Source: an uncultured Bacilli bacterium (GTDB lineage Bacteria > Bacillota_I > Bacilli_A > RF39 > UBA660). Taken from it: 14,017 bases of DNA. The notes below the pieces were generated by a model. It did no database searches. It was not told the origin of the DNA and was given only the letters and a program-made list of their open reading frames with translations. The translations under genes and the position numbers were made by a program. Location of the stretch: positions 1-14,017 of the forward strand of contig CAKPJX010000025.1 of NCBI GenBank assembly GCA_934163035.1. Reading direction: 5' to 3'. Shown here piece after piece: positions 7,076-13,618 of the stretch; positions within the stretch are counted from its first letter, which is position 1, and the number at the start of each line of letters is the position of its first letter.

Positions 7076-7606
7076 CTATTTATCTTTTTTTGGTACTAAT
7101 AACATAGTCATAGTCTTACCGTCTAATTTAGGTTTTTGATCTATATCCGCATAATCTGTAACCCTAGATGCAAAACGTTCAAGAACTTCCTTACCAAGCT
7201 CAGTATGAGCCATTTGACGTCCTTTAAAACGAATCGTAAGCTTAATTCTATCGCCCTTTTGTAAATACTTAGTTGCATTTCTAAGCTTAGTTTCAAAATC
7301 CCCCACATCAATAACAGGTGATAAACGATACTCCTTTAACTCAGACATATTAGCCCTTTGTTTTTTTAGAGATTCTTTTTCTTTCTTCTGTTTTTCATAA
7401 CGGAATTTATTATAATCCATTACTTTACAAACAGGTGGATTAGCATTTGGACTAATAAGAACCAAATCAAGTGCTGCATATGATGCTAAAGTTAAAGCAT
7501 CCTGTAAAGATCTAACACCAACTTGTTCTCCAGTAGGTCCAATAACTAGTACCTCTTTTGCTCTAATCTGATCGTTAATCAACATGCTATTCTTATCCTT
7601 TGCGAT
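7076..7606 (-). CDS. infC: Translation initiation factor IF-3, probable AUC start
   Basis: IF3 binds the 30S subunit, prevents premature joining of 50S and rejects poor start codons. The N-domain carries NDQIRAKEVLVIGPTGEQ and LDLVLISPNANPPVCKVMDY, a charged linker follows (KQKKEKESLKKQ), and the C-domain has RLSPVIDVGDFETKL and RIKLTIRFKGRQM. The strong SD GGAGGTG (7613-7619) is 6 nt from ATC at 7604-7606, which gives 176 aa, close to Bacillus IF3. The in-frame TTG at 7627 precedes the SD and GTG at 7615 overlaps it. An ATG at 7585 is possible but would shorten the N-terminus, and its SD is weaker. AUU/AUC-type starts are a known feature of infC and allow IF3 to limit its own synthesis. Confidence 0.93.
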   Translation of the reverse strand: MAKDKNSMLINDQIRAKEVLVIGPTGEQVGVRSLQDALTLASYAALDLVLISPNANPPVCKVMDYNKFRYEKQKKEKESLKKQRANMSELKEYRLSPVIDVGDFETKLRNATKYLQKGDRIKLTIRFKGRQMAHTELGKEVLERFASRVTDYADIDQKPKLDGKTMTMLLVPKKDK

Positions 7607-7619
7607 ACTTAACACCTCC

Positions 7620-7738
7620 ATATACAAGAAAAGCGGATATACATAATATATCCACCCAAAAACTAAAATATGTTTGGCATTTACCCATCGCTATTCGCTG
7701 ATCAGGTGGATATAAATCTCTTTCCTTTTTCTTTGACT
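7620..7738 (-). promoter_or_regulatory. infC operon leader with terminator/antiterminator switch (L20-leader type)
   Basis: The leader between the promoter and the infC SD holds two mutually exclusive structures. Positions 7705-7714 (minus AATCC-type arm, ATATCCACC) pair over 10 bp with 7647-7656, closing a 48-nt internal region. The same 3' arm, 7647-7653, can instead pair with 7635-7641 to form a terminator. In Bacillus, L20 bound to the leader of this operon causes premature termination; the layout here fits that, though I cannot confirm the L20 binding site itself from the sequence. Confidence 0.75.
7622..7653 (-). terminator. Conditional terminator in the infC leader
   Basis: Minus strand: GGATATA-TTATG-TATATCC (7-bp stem), followed by GCTTTTCTTG. 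The 5' arm (7647-7653) is shared with the long closing stem of the leader, so only one can form at a time. Confidence 0.7.
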
Positions 7739-7744
7739 AGTACA

Positions 7745-7774
7745 ATTATATGCACTAAGTCCTTATTTTGTCAA
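7745..7774 (-). promoter_or_regulatory. Promoter of the infC-rpmI-rplT operon
   Basis: Consensus TTGACA (7769-7774) and consensus TATAAT (7745-7750) with an 18-nt spacer on the minus strand. Start near 7738, giving a leader of about 130 nt before infC. Confidence 0.9.
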
Positions 7775-7804
7775 CACTTTTTTATTTATTATCAATAAAT
7801 TTAC

Positions 7805-8317
7805 TCACCTACAGTCACTGTTAAATTTTTTTTCATGCTCTAAAAGTAGCCTTTTATTATTAATACCACCACCATAACCAACCAAGCTACCATCACTACC
7901 AATAACTCTATGACACGGAACTATAATACAAATAGGATTCCAGCCAACTGCCCACCAACTTCTTGAGCAGACATTTTGAAATTTCTCTTTTTTTAGCAAT
8001 CTCTAAAGCAATATCATTATAAGTAACAATCCTCCCATAATCTATATTACACATTATATCTATAACCATCTTTCTAAAAGGTGTTAAGTTATTAATTTTA
8101 TACTTAGGAGTAAATGAAGGTACTTGGCCACTAAAATAAATATCTAACCATTTTATGGTCTCCTCAAAAATAGGCAATTTAGCCTCTTTATAATCACCAA
8201 TATGTTTTTTGAATCACTGCTACCTTCAAACCATAACCCTGTAAGATATACGGAATCACTACTCATTAAAATATTAGAGTAGACTGCAGGAGTCTCATAC
8301 TTCCATTTATACATCAT
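7805..8317 (-). pseudogene. ogt: Methylated-DNA-protein-cysteine methyltransferase, three frameshifts
   Basis: Ogt removes O6-alkyl groups from guanine by moving them to its own Cys. The parts of a complete protein are here in three frames. From ATG 8317: MMYKWKYETPAVYSNILMSS to GLWFEGSSDSK; then LPIFEETIKWLDIYFSG, TPFRK and GRIVTYNDIALEIAKKREISK; then a short MSAQEVGG; then GWNPICIIVPCHRVIGSDGS with the active-site Cys in PCHRV (about 7913-7915) and LLLEHEKKF. One base is missing at each of three short runs: the T6 at 8205-8210, the T4 at 7974-7977 and the C3 at 7951-7953 (plus-strand view). Adding one base at each would give about 171 aa, the normal length. The ORF also lacks a clear SD. 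It follows glyS by about 25 nt and was probably co-transcribed with it. Sequencing error is the alternative, but the neighbours, full of longer A/T runs, are intact. Confidence 0.85.
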
Positions 8318-8344
8318 TATCATCAACTCTAAAAAAAGAAATGT

Positions 8345-9712
8345 TTAAAAAACAATTCTCTCTTCAATATATTTTCCTATCTCATCAAGTTTTAAAGTAA
8401 TCTGTTTCATAGTATCCCTATCTCTTAAAGTAACAACACCACTATTAATAGTCTCATCATCTACTGTTATTGCAAATGGTGTCCCAGCAGCATCACATCT
8501 TCTATAACGCTTACCAATAGAACCACTTTCATCATAACTAGTCATAAATAACTTACTCAAATCAGTATAAATTTTCTTAGCTAAATCACCATGATATTTT
8601 TTATTTAAAGGAAGTACTGCAACTTTATATGGAGCAAGAGCTGGACTAAATTTCATAACCTCTCTAACATCACCATTTTCCAAAGTCTCCTCATCATAAC
8701 TATTATCAAGTATTGCTAAAACAGTTCTATCACATCCAACAGTCGATTCAATAATATATGGGATATATTTTTCATTTGTTTCTGGATCTAAATATTCTTG
8801 AGAAACAGTTGAATACTCTTGATGTCTACTCAAATCATAATTAGTACGGTTATGAGTACCATTAATTTCTCCCCATCCAAAACAAAACTTATATTCAATA
8901 TCACAAGCCTCTTTAGCATAATGAGCTAATTTTTCGTGATCATGATACCTTAACTTTTCCTCACTTATACCCAAATCCATAAAAAATGACTTTGCATACT
9001 CTTTAAAATATTTATATAAGTCAGAATCCATTCCTTCTTTACAAAATGTTTGATATTCCATCTGTTCAAATTCTATTGTTCTAAATGTAAAATTACCAGG
9101 TGTAATTTCATTTCTAAAAGCTTTACCAATTTGCCCAATACTAAATGGTAATTTAGCCCGCATAGTTCTTTGAACATTTAAAAAGTTAACGTACTCACCT
9201 TGAGCATTTTCTGGTCTTAAATAAACTTTATTCTTACTATCTTCCGTAACACCACGATGTGTTTCAAACATCAAATTAAATTGACGAATATCAGTAAAAT
9301 CACTTTTACCACATTTTGGACATGGTACTTTATGCTCCCTAATATAAGCCACCATTTCCTCTTGAGTCATACCATCAGCATGAGCATTTTCATCAAAATC
9401 ATCAATCAAATTATCAGCTCTATGTCTCATTTTACAGTATTTGCAATCAATTAAAGGATCTGAAAAGCTTCCTACATGACCGCTAGCTTCCCATACTCTA
9501 GGATGCATCAATATAGCAGCATCAACTTCATATGCATTGCTTCGCTCTTGAATAAATCTCTTTCTCCATAAGTCCTTAACATTATTTTTAAGTCTAGAAC
9601 CCAAAGGTCCATAATCCCAAGTATTCGCAAGACCACCATATATTTCACTTCCCTGAAATATAAATCCATATTGCTTACAATAATTAACTAACTTTTCCAT
9701 TGTTAACTTCAT
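8345..9712 (-). CDS. glyS: Glycyl-tRNA synthetase, single-chain class II
   Basis: Charges tRNA-Gly with glycine in the cytoplasm. This is the homodimeric type (also found in staphylococci, Mollicutes and eukaryotes), unrelated to the two-gene GlyQ/GlyS form of Bacillus. Seen: YGFIFQGSEIYGGLANTWDYGPLG (15-38; split here as two pieces of the catalytic start), possible zinc pairs C90/C93 and C131/C134, RPENAQGEYVNF (166-177), motif 2 FRNEITPGNFTFRTIEFEQ (199-217), motif 3 ESTVGCDRTVLAIL (322-335), and the anticodon domain from APYKVAVLPL (360-369) to the end. Of the in-frame starts I chose ATG 9712, 8 nt after GGAGGG, which gives 455 aa. It begins one base after the stop of the preceding gene, so translation is probably coupled. 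The upstream T-box should make expression depend on uncharged tRNA-Gly. Confidence 0.97.
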   Translation of the reverse strand: MKLTMEKLVNYCKQYGFIFQGSEIYGGLANTWDYGPLGSRLKNNVKDLWRKRFIQERSNAYEVDAAILMHPRVWEASGHVGSFSDPLIDCKYCKMRHRADNLIDDFDENAHADGMTQEEMVAYIREHKVPCPKCGKSDFTDIRQFNLMFETHRGVTEDSKNKVYLRPENAQGEYVNFLNVQRTMRAKLPFSIGQIGKAFRNEITPGNFTFRTIEFEQMEYQTFCKEGMDSDLYKYFKEYAKSFFMDLGISEEKLRYHDHEKLAHYAKEACDIEYKFCFGWGEINGTHNRTNYDLSRHQEYSTVSQEYLDPETNEKYIPYIIESTVGCDRTVLAILDNSYDEETLENGDVREVMKFSPALAPYKVAVLPLNKKYHGDLAKKIYTDLSKLFMTSYDESGSIGKRYRRCDAAGTPFAITVDDETINSGVVTLRDRDTMKQITLKLDEIGKYIEERIVF

Positions 9713-9713
9713 T

Positions 9714-10397
9714 TTAAAATCCCTCCAACTTAAATTGTTTTGCTTCATCATTTTTAATTTTTGAATTATGCATAGAAATTTTTCTATTAAAATACTTTTT
9801 CAAAGAATCTGGATATACTAACAATTTACCACTATTACCTATAACTCTACAATTAAGAGTTTTTCTTAAATCACCAAAATAATAAGACTCTTCATCTCTT
9901 ATATATCTATCCCCTAATATTAAATCAACTGCACTATCCAAAAACTTTTTCTCTTTTGGTAATAATACATCTTCATCATTAAATTCAAAAACCAATTGTC
10001 TTTCACTAGCATCATTTTTAAAACCACTAGATCTGATACATCTTCTATTATCATCATTTAACGAAAAAACATAAGTACAATTCGAATCCAAACTATCAAG
10101 CAATAATTGAAACCTCTTGTTATTATAGTTATTTTCGATCTTGTTAAGCACATTTCTACTTAAAGCTCTATCAACAGAAAGTTTTCTGCCAGCATCACTA
10201 TATAAAGATATAAAATTACCATCAGTCTGACTATAATCAATACAAACCACATCAGAATAATCTAAAAAATAATCTATTAAGCTATTAACAGCATCATTAA
10301 TAGAAAGATTTCTAATCTTATCACAGAAAGGATAATCACTGTCTGAATATATCCTTCTATCATCACTATCTGCAAAGATACTTCTTCGAGATACCAC
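9714..10397 (-). CDS. Unknown soluble protein between the T-box and glyS
   Basis: I do not recognise this 227-residue protein. It is hydrophilic, with no signal peptide or membrane segment, rich in Asp, Asn, Ser and Arg, and has five scattered Cys that form no obvious metal motif. Its frame has the same AT-rich codon use as its neighbours, and its end holds the SD of glyS one base before the glyS start, so it looks like a real gene in the T-box operon. The start is unclear. The only ordinary start codon in frame near the 5' end is GTG at 10397, which has no SD. The frame stays open upstream to the T-box (reading YGEEYLNRNNFDS just before), where ATT at 10448 stands 8 nt after AGGTG. A 13-codon ORF (ATG 10438) ends in TAG overlapping the GTG as TAGTG. 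Initiation at ATT, coupled reinitiation, or a decayed 5' end are all possible. Confidence 0.6.
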   Translation of the reverse strand: MVSRRSIFADSDDRRIYSDSDYPFCDKIRNLSINDAVNSLIDYFLDYSDVVCIDYSQTDGNFISLYSDAGRKLSVDRALSRNVLNKIENNYNNKRFQLLLDSLDSNCTYVFSLNDDNRRCIRSSGFKNDASERQLVFEFNDEDVLLPKEKKFLDSAVDLILGDRYIRDEESYYFGDLRKTLNCRVIGNSGKLLVYPDSLKKYFNRKISMHNSKIKNDEAKQFKLEGF

Positions 10398-10460
10398 TAC
10401 ACTATCAAAATTATTTCTATTAAGATATTCTTCACCATAAATTATAATACTACCACCACC

Positions 10461-10493
10461 TAAAAAATAAAAAACTCCTAGACTATATAAGGA
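10461..10493 (-). terminator. T-box terminator (short stem, long T-tract)
   Basis: Minus strand: TCCT (10490-10493) pairs with AGGA (10476-10479), followed by G, six T, A and six T. The stem is short for a terminator. It competes for the same CCT used by the antiterminator (UAAGG with CCUUA). Confidence 0.55.
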
Positions 10494-10587
10494 CGAAAAT
10501 ATTTCCGCGGTTCCACCTTATTTATTCTAGAAGAATCTACTCTAATATATACTGCTCCGAGTTTTCCACACTCATCATCACACTTAT
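10462..10587 (-). promoter_or_regulatory. Compact T-box leader, presumably glycine-specific
   Basis: The T-box sequence AAGGTGGAACCGCGG is present (10506-10519 region), with TAAGG (10516-10520) able to pair with CCTTA (10488-10492) as antiterminator, and a terminator after it. Only about 65 nt separate the likely transcription start from the T-box. That stretch holds a small hairpin, GAGT/ACTC with a 7-nt loop (10559-10573), followed at once by GGA (10556-10558), a possible Gly specifier, and then a stem III-like hairpin UAGAG/UUCUA. The T-box is certain from its conserved core; the specifier assignment is inference supported by glyS downstream. Confidence 0.85.
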
Positions 10588-10593
10588 ACAAAT

Positions 10594-10622
10594 ACTATAC
10601 TAACATTATTTATTATTGTCAA
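10594..10622 (-). promoter_or_regulatory. Promoter of the T-box-glyS operon
   Basis: Consensus TTGACA (10617-10622) and TATAGT (10594-10599), 17 nt apart. The -35 is inside the last codons of recO (the VVDNNK end), so recO and the glyS operon are fused with no spare DNA. Confidence 0.85.
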
Positions 10623-11370
10623 CAACTAAAACCTTATTAATATTTTTAATAAAATCTTTACTCTTTAAATAAAGTCCCGTATACCTATCATAATAATCAT
10701 CTAAAAATCTATTAATCTCGACAGTTGTTGAACTAGCAACATCAAGCTTAGAAATATTTTTAATATCAACATAGTAATACATTCTAATCATTTTAATAGT
10801 CTTATCACTAACCAAACCTTCATTACTATAACAATTTCTACATATATATCCACCAGTAGAAGAAGACAAAGTAATTATATCTTTAGTACTACCACAAATA
10901 CTACAACCATCAAGGCAAGGATCAACACCTAAATAACTAAGTAATTTTAACTCTAAAATATTACTGATAACTATAGGAGAAAAACCTTCGTCTAGTTTTA
11001 TTAAAGAATCTCTAAGTAAATCAAAAATATCACTATCATCATTTTGTTTAACAACTTGTAAAACTAAATCAAGTAAAAAAGAAGCATAACTTATTCTCTC
11101 TAAATCCATAACTATATTTGAAAAAGAATTAATAATATCGACACTAATTAAAGTAGAAAGACCATTTTCTTTATAATAAATATTAAATTTTCCATAAATT
11201 AATTTTCTACTACCCGCCCTAAGCTTACTCTTAACATTTCTGCAACCTTTAGACATAATACCTAAAAGTCCATGCTCTCTAGTAAAAACATTTAAAACCT
11301 TACTAGATTCACTATAATTAGTATCACTTAATACAATACCTTCTATACTTTCTATTTTCAAACAAATCAC
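10606..11370 (-). CDS. recO: DNA repair protein RecO
   Basis: RecO helps load RecA on SSB-coated single-stranded DNA in the RecFOR pathway. The N-terminal OB-fold has IEGIVLSDTNYSESSK and LNVFTREHGLLGIMSKGCR, typical of the family; the helical C-domain carries a zinc site with C156/C159 and C177/C180. The length is 254 aa, as expected. The GTG at 11370 overlaps the stop of the small upstream gene as GTGA, which favours coupled initiation there. TTG at 11361 is an alternative that fits the family N-terminus (KIESIEGIVL) and an upstream AAGAAG. The gene position after era and yqzL matches Bacillus. Confidence 0.93.
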   Translation of the reverse strand: MICLKIESIEGIVLSDTNYSESSKVLNVFTREHGLLGIMSKGCRNVKSKLRAGSRKLIYGKFNIYYKENGLSTLISVDIINSFSNIVMDLERISYASFLLDLVLQVVKQNDDSDIFDLLRDSLIKLDEGFSPIVISNILELKLLSYLGVDPCLDGCSICGSTKDIITLSSSTGGYICRNCYSNEGLVSDKTIKMIRMYYYVDIKNISKLDVASSTTVEINRFLDDYYDRYTGLYLKSKDFIKNINKVLVVDNNK

Positions 11371-11453
11371 TTCTTCTTTAAAACTTGTAATAAATTAAAA
11401 TATCTAATATCTCCAGTTCTTTTAAATAGTTCCCATAAAAGTTTATAATCCAT
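11367..11453 (-). CDS. yqzL: YqzL-like small protein
   Basis: A 28-codon ORF, MDYKLLWELFKRTGDIRYFN to LLQVLKKK, with a very good SD (AGAGGTG, 6 nt before the ATG). Its WELFKRTGDIRYFNLLQ core resembles the YqzL family (W-x-x-F-x-x-TG-x-(I/V)), whose gene lies between era and recO in Bacillus, the same place as here. It is shorter than Bacillus YqzL, lacking the acidic tail. Its TGA overlaps the recO GTG, so it may serve to couple recO translation. The function of the family is not known to me. Its SD can be covered by the hairpin at 11456-11482. Confidence 0.75.
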   Translation of the reverse strand: MDYKLLWELFKRTGDIRYFNLLQVLKKK

Positions 11454-11455
11454 TA

Positions 11456-11482
11456 TTATCACCTCTATCTATATGGTGATAA
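11456..11482 (-). other. Hairpin able to mask the yqzL ribosome binding site
   Basis: TTATCACC (11475-11482) and GGTGATAA (11456-11463) on the minus strand form a perfect 8-bp stem with an 11-nt loop. The 3' arm includes the GGTG of the yqzL SD and ends 2 nt before the ATG. Confidence 0.6.
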
Positions 11483-11510
11483 ATATATATACTTTTTATT
11501 CAATTATTTT

Positions 11511-12398
11511 TTAAATATCATCATTTAATCCTAATTCAACAAAATATTTCTCTCTATCTCTCCAATTTTTAATTGTCTTAACATAAGTTTCTAAAAATAC
11601 TTTTTTACCCAAAAACTTTTCCATATCATCCCTAGCTCTAATACCAACTTCTTTTAGCATCTTACCACCTTTTCCGATGATGATTTTTTTAATATTATCT
11701 CTATCAACTACGACAACAACCTGAATATGAACAACTTTCTCATCCTCTTCATATGACTCTACGTAGCAACTAACAGTATGAGGAACCTCATCATGAGTAA
11801 GTTCTAGTATCTTCTCTCTTACAAATTCTGCCATAATAAATCTAGTTGAAACATTAGTTAGATCATCATCAGAATATATCTTATCTTGTTCTGGTAAATA
11901 TTTCTTTATAGTTCTAATAATACTATCAGTATTATTACCTTTAAGTGCTGATATTGGAATAATTTCACTAAAATCATATAATTCTTTTAATTTAGTTATT
12001 TCTTGTAAAAGAATCTCTTTATTTTTTATTTGATCAATCTTATTTAAAAGTAAGAAAACTTTTGCATCACTATTTTTAATCTTATCTAAAATAAACTGAT
12101 CTCCCTTACCAAATCCCTTAGATATATCAACTAAAAATAAAATAACATCAACACCATCAGTCAAATTATAAGCTTTTTTATTTAATAAATCACCTAACTT
12201 ATTATTAGGTTTATGAATACCAGGTGTATCTACAAAAACAATTTGTGAATCACTATCATTATAAATACCTTGAATTATATTTCTAGTTGTTCCACTAACA
12301 TTTGAAGTTATTGCTAACTTAACTCCAATTAAATTATTTAAAAGTGTACTCTTTCCTACATTTGGTCTACCAACTAAACTAACAAATCCACATTTCAT
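11511..12398 (-). CDS. era: GTPase Era
   Basis: Era binds the 3' end of 16S rRNA during 30S assembly and couples this to GTP hydrolysis. G1 GRPNVGKS (10-17), G2 TT (37-38), G3 DTPG (57-60), G4 NKID (119-122) and G5 SAL (150-152) are all intact. The C-terminal KH domain includes IIIGKGGKMLKEVG (239-252). The length of 295 aa is normal. The ATG at 12398 overlaps the cdd stop as ATGA and has only a weak SD, so initiation is probably coupled to cdd. It is followed 57 nt on by the yqzL-like gene. Confidence 0.98.
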   Translation of the reverse strand: MKCGFVSLVGRPNVGKSTLLNNLIGVKLAITSNVSGTTRNIIQGIYNDSDSQIVFVDTPGIHKPNNKLGDLLNKKAYNLTDGVDVILFLVDISKGFGKGDQFILDKIKNSDAKVFLLLNKIDQIKNKEILLQEITKLKELYDFSEIIPISALKGNNTDSIIRTIKKYLPEQDKIYSDDDLTNVSTRFIMAEFVREKILELTHDEVPHTVSCYVESYEEDEKVVHIQVVVVVDRDNIKKIIIGKGGKMLKEVGIRARDDMEKFLGKKVFLETYVKTIKNWRDREKYFVELGLNDDI

Positions 12399-12781
12399 AT
12401 TAAATCATCATGTCCAAAAGGATAAGGACATAGCTCCTCTACTTTATATTCCTTAAATCTACCGTCAGTAGCATAACATCTAACGATAGCATCTTTATCA
12501 AAAAATTCTGCAATAACTTGTCTACATATAAAACAAGGCATTCCAATTTCTCCAGATGATACCATAATATTTAGTTCACTAAAATCTCCAGATCCATACC
12601 CAGCACTTATCGCAGCAGTAATTGCACTTCTTTCAGCACAAATTGATGCTCCATAACTAGCATTTTCGACATTAACTCCAGAAAACTTAACGCCATCCTT
12701 CATTACTGCAATTGCTGATACTAAAAATTTAGAATAAGGAGCATAACTATTTTTATGTAACTTTAACAATTCTTCTATCAT
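12395..12781 (-). CDS. cdd: Cytidine deaminase
   Basis: Deaminates cytidine and deoxycytidine to uridine forms in pyrimidine salvage. The zinc and catalytic residues are present: C48-A-E50 (CAE) and PCFIC with C83 and C86; substrate site NVEN (37-40) and the LCPYPFGHDDL end fit the 128-residue homotetrameric type. It overlaps dgkA by ATGA at its start and era by ATGA at its end, so the three are translated as a coupled set. Confidence 0.97.
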   Translation of the reverse strand: MIEELLKLHKNSYAPYSKFLVSAIAVMKDGVKFSGVNVENASYGASICAERSAITAAISAGYGSGDFSELNIMVSSGEIGMPCFICRQVIAEFFDKDAIVRCYATDGRFKEYKVEELCPYPFGHDDLI

Positions 12782-13179
12782 AATAAGCCTCCAATAACAA
12801 GTACTATTTTAGGAACAAATATAATTAAACCAATAATAGCTGAAATAATAGCCATAACTAATACTCCAGCACTAGCTACATCTTTCGCTGCTTTAGCTAA
12901 ATCATTTATACCAGGAGATGCTAAATCAACTATATATTCAATTGAAGTATTAAAAAACTCAGCCATTAAAACAAGAGCTATTAAAACTAAACAAATAAGC
13001 CATTCCATATAACTTATTTTAAATAAAAAACCACAAATTATTACTAATATAGCCATAATAGTATGAATTCTTAAATTTTGTTCTCCTAAATAAGCTGTCT
13101 TTATACCAGTAAAAGCATATTTAAAACTATTTACTAATCTCTTCCAAGAAAATTTCTTATCTTTTAATCCCACACGCAT
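12778..13179 (-). CDS. dgkA: Diacylglycerol/undecaprenol kinase family membrane protein
   Basis: A small integral membrane kinase; the Gram-positive members phosphorylate undecaprenol for cell wall synthesis, which is the likely role here. A basic N-terminus (FSWKRLVNSFKYAFTGIKTA) is followed by E33 in GEQN, a membrane segment at about 40-57, another running into AEFFNTSIEYIVDL (73-86), the KDVASAG signature (99-105) and a third membrane segment at about 106-130. At 133 aa it is a little longer than usual, with a hydrophobic tail. AGGAGG lies 9 nt before ATG 13179. It overlaps ybeY by 23 nt. Confidence 0.95.
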   Translation of the reverse strand: MRVGLKDKKFSWKRLVNSFKYAFTGIKTAYLGEQNLRIHTIMAILVIICGFLFKISYMEWLICLVLIALVLMAEFFNTSIEYIVDLASPGINDLAKAAKDVASAGVLVMAIISAIIGLIIFVPKIVLVIGGLL

Positions 13180-13606
13180 CTAATACTGCCTCCTGTTTTC
13201 CAAACATAACTTTCTCATCTTCTAAAGTCATATGATCATAACCAAGTAAATGATAAAATCCATGAACAGCTAAAAAGGCAAGTTCTCTTTCTAACGAATG
13301 ACCATATTCAGCTGCTTGACTACGTGCCTTATCAATAGATATATATATATCCCCTAAAATTCTAACATCAGCTGGTAAAATCATATCTTTCTCATCTTCT
13401 AAAGCAAATGTAATAACATCTGTTTCTCTATCAATATTTCTATAATTCTTATTAAGTTCATGAATATAATCATTATTAACTATTATTACATTAAAATTAA
13501 CATTATCTAATCCTTCTATTTCTAATGCTTTATTCAATACAACATTAATAGTATTAACCTCACTAATATCTTCTTCTGTTTGATTTATCAATTCAAAACT
13601 ACTCAA
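13157..13606 (-). CDS. ybeY: Endoribonuclease YbeY, rRNA maturation factor
   Basis: YbeY is a zinc-dependent RNase needed for 16S rRNA 3'-end maturation and late 30S quality control. The metal site HGFYHLLGYDH gives H115, H119 and H125; RETDVITFAL (60-69) and LGDIYIS (84-90) are the conserved core. The length is 149 aa, typical. The start is TTG at 13606, 9 nt after AGGAG; no ATG lies nearby. It is 12 nt downstream of the VanZ-like gene and overlaps dgkA. Being next to era is common, and both act on the 3' end of 16S rRNA. Confidence 0.97.
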   Translation of the reverse strand: MSSFELINQTEEDISEVNTINVVLNKALEIEGLDNVNFNVIIVNNDYIHELNKNYRNIDRETDVITFALEDEKDMILPADVRILGDIYISIDKARSQAAEYGHSLERELAFLAVHGFYHLLGYDHMTLEDEKVMFGKQEAVLDACGIKR

Positions 13607-13618
13607 AAAAAACCACTC

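Noticed and set aside
7775..7804. Inverted repeat after the methyltransferase gene
   Set aside because: TTTATT/AATAAA around a 3-nt loop has no T-tract on the minus strand and is expected by chance in such AT-rich DNA.
9257..9454. Plus-strand ORF of 65 codons
   Set aside because: It is antisense to the zinc-binding and catalytic region of glyS; its sequence is explained by the opposite strand.
12395..12781. Genetic code 4 (TGA as Trp), as in Mycoplasma
   Set aside because: TGA ends cdd, dgkA and the yqzL-like gene at exact overlaps with the next start, and Trp is encoded by TGG in the genes read.
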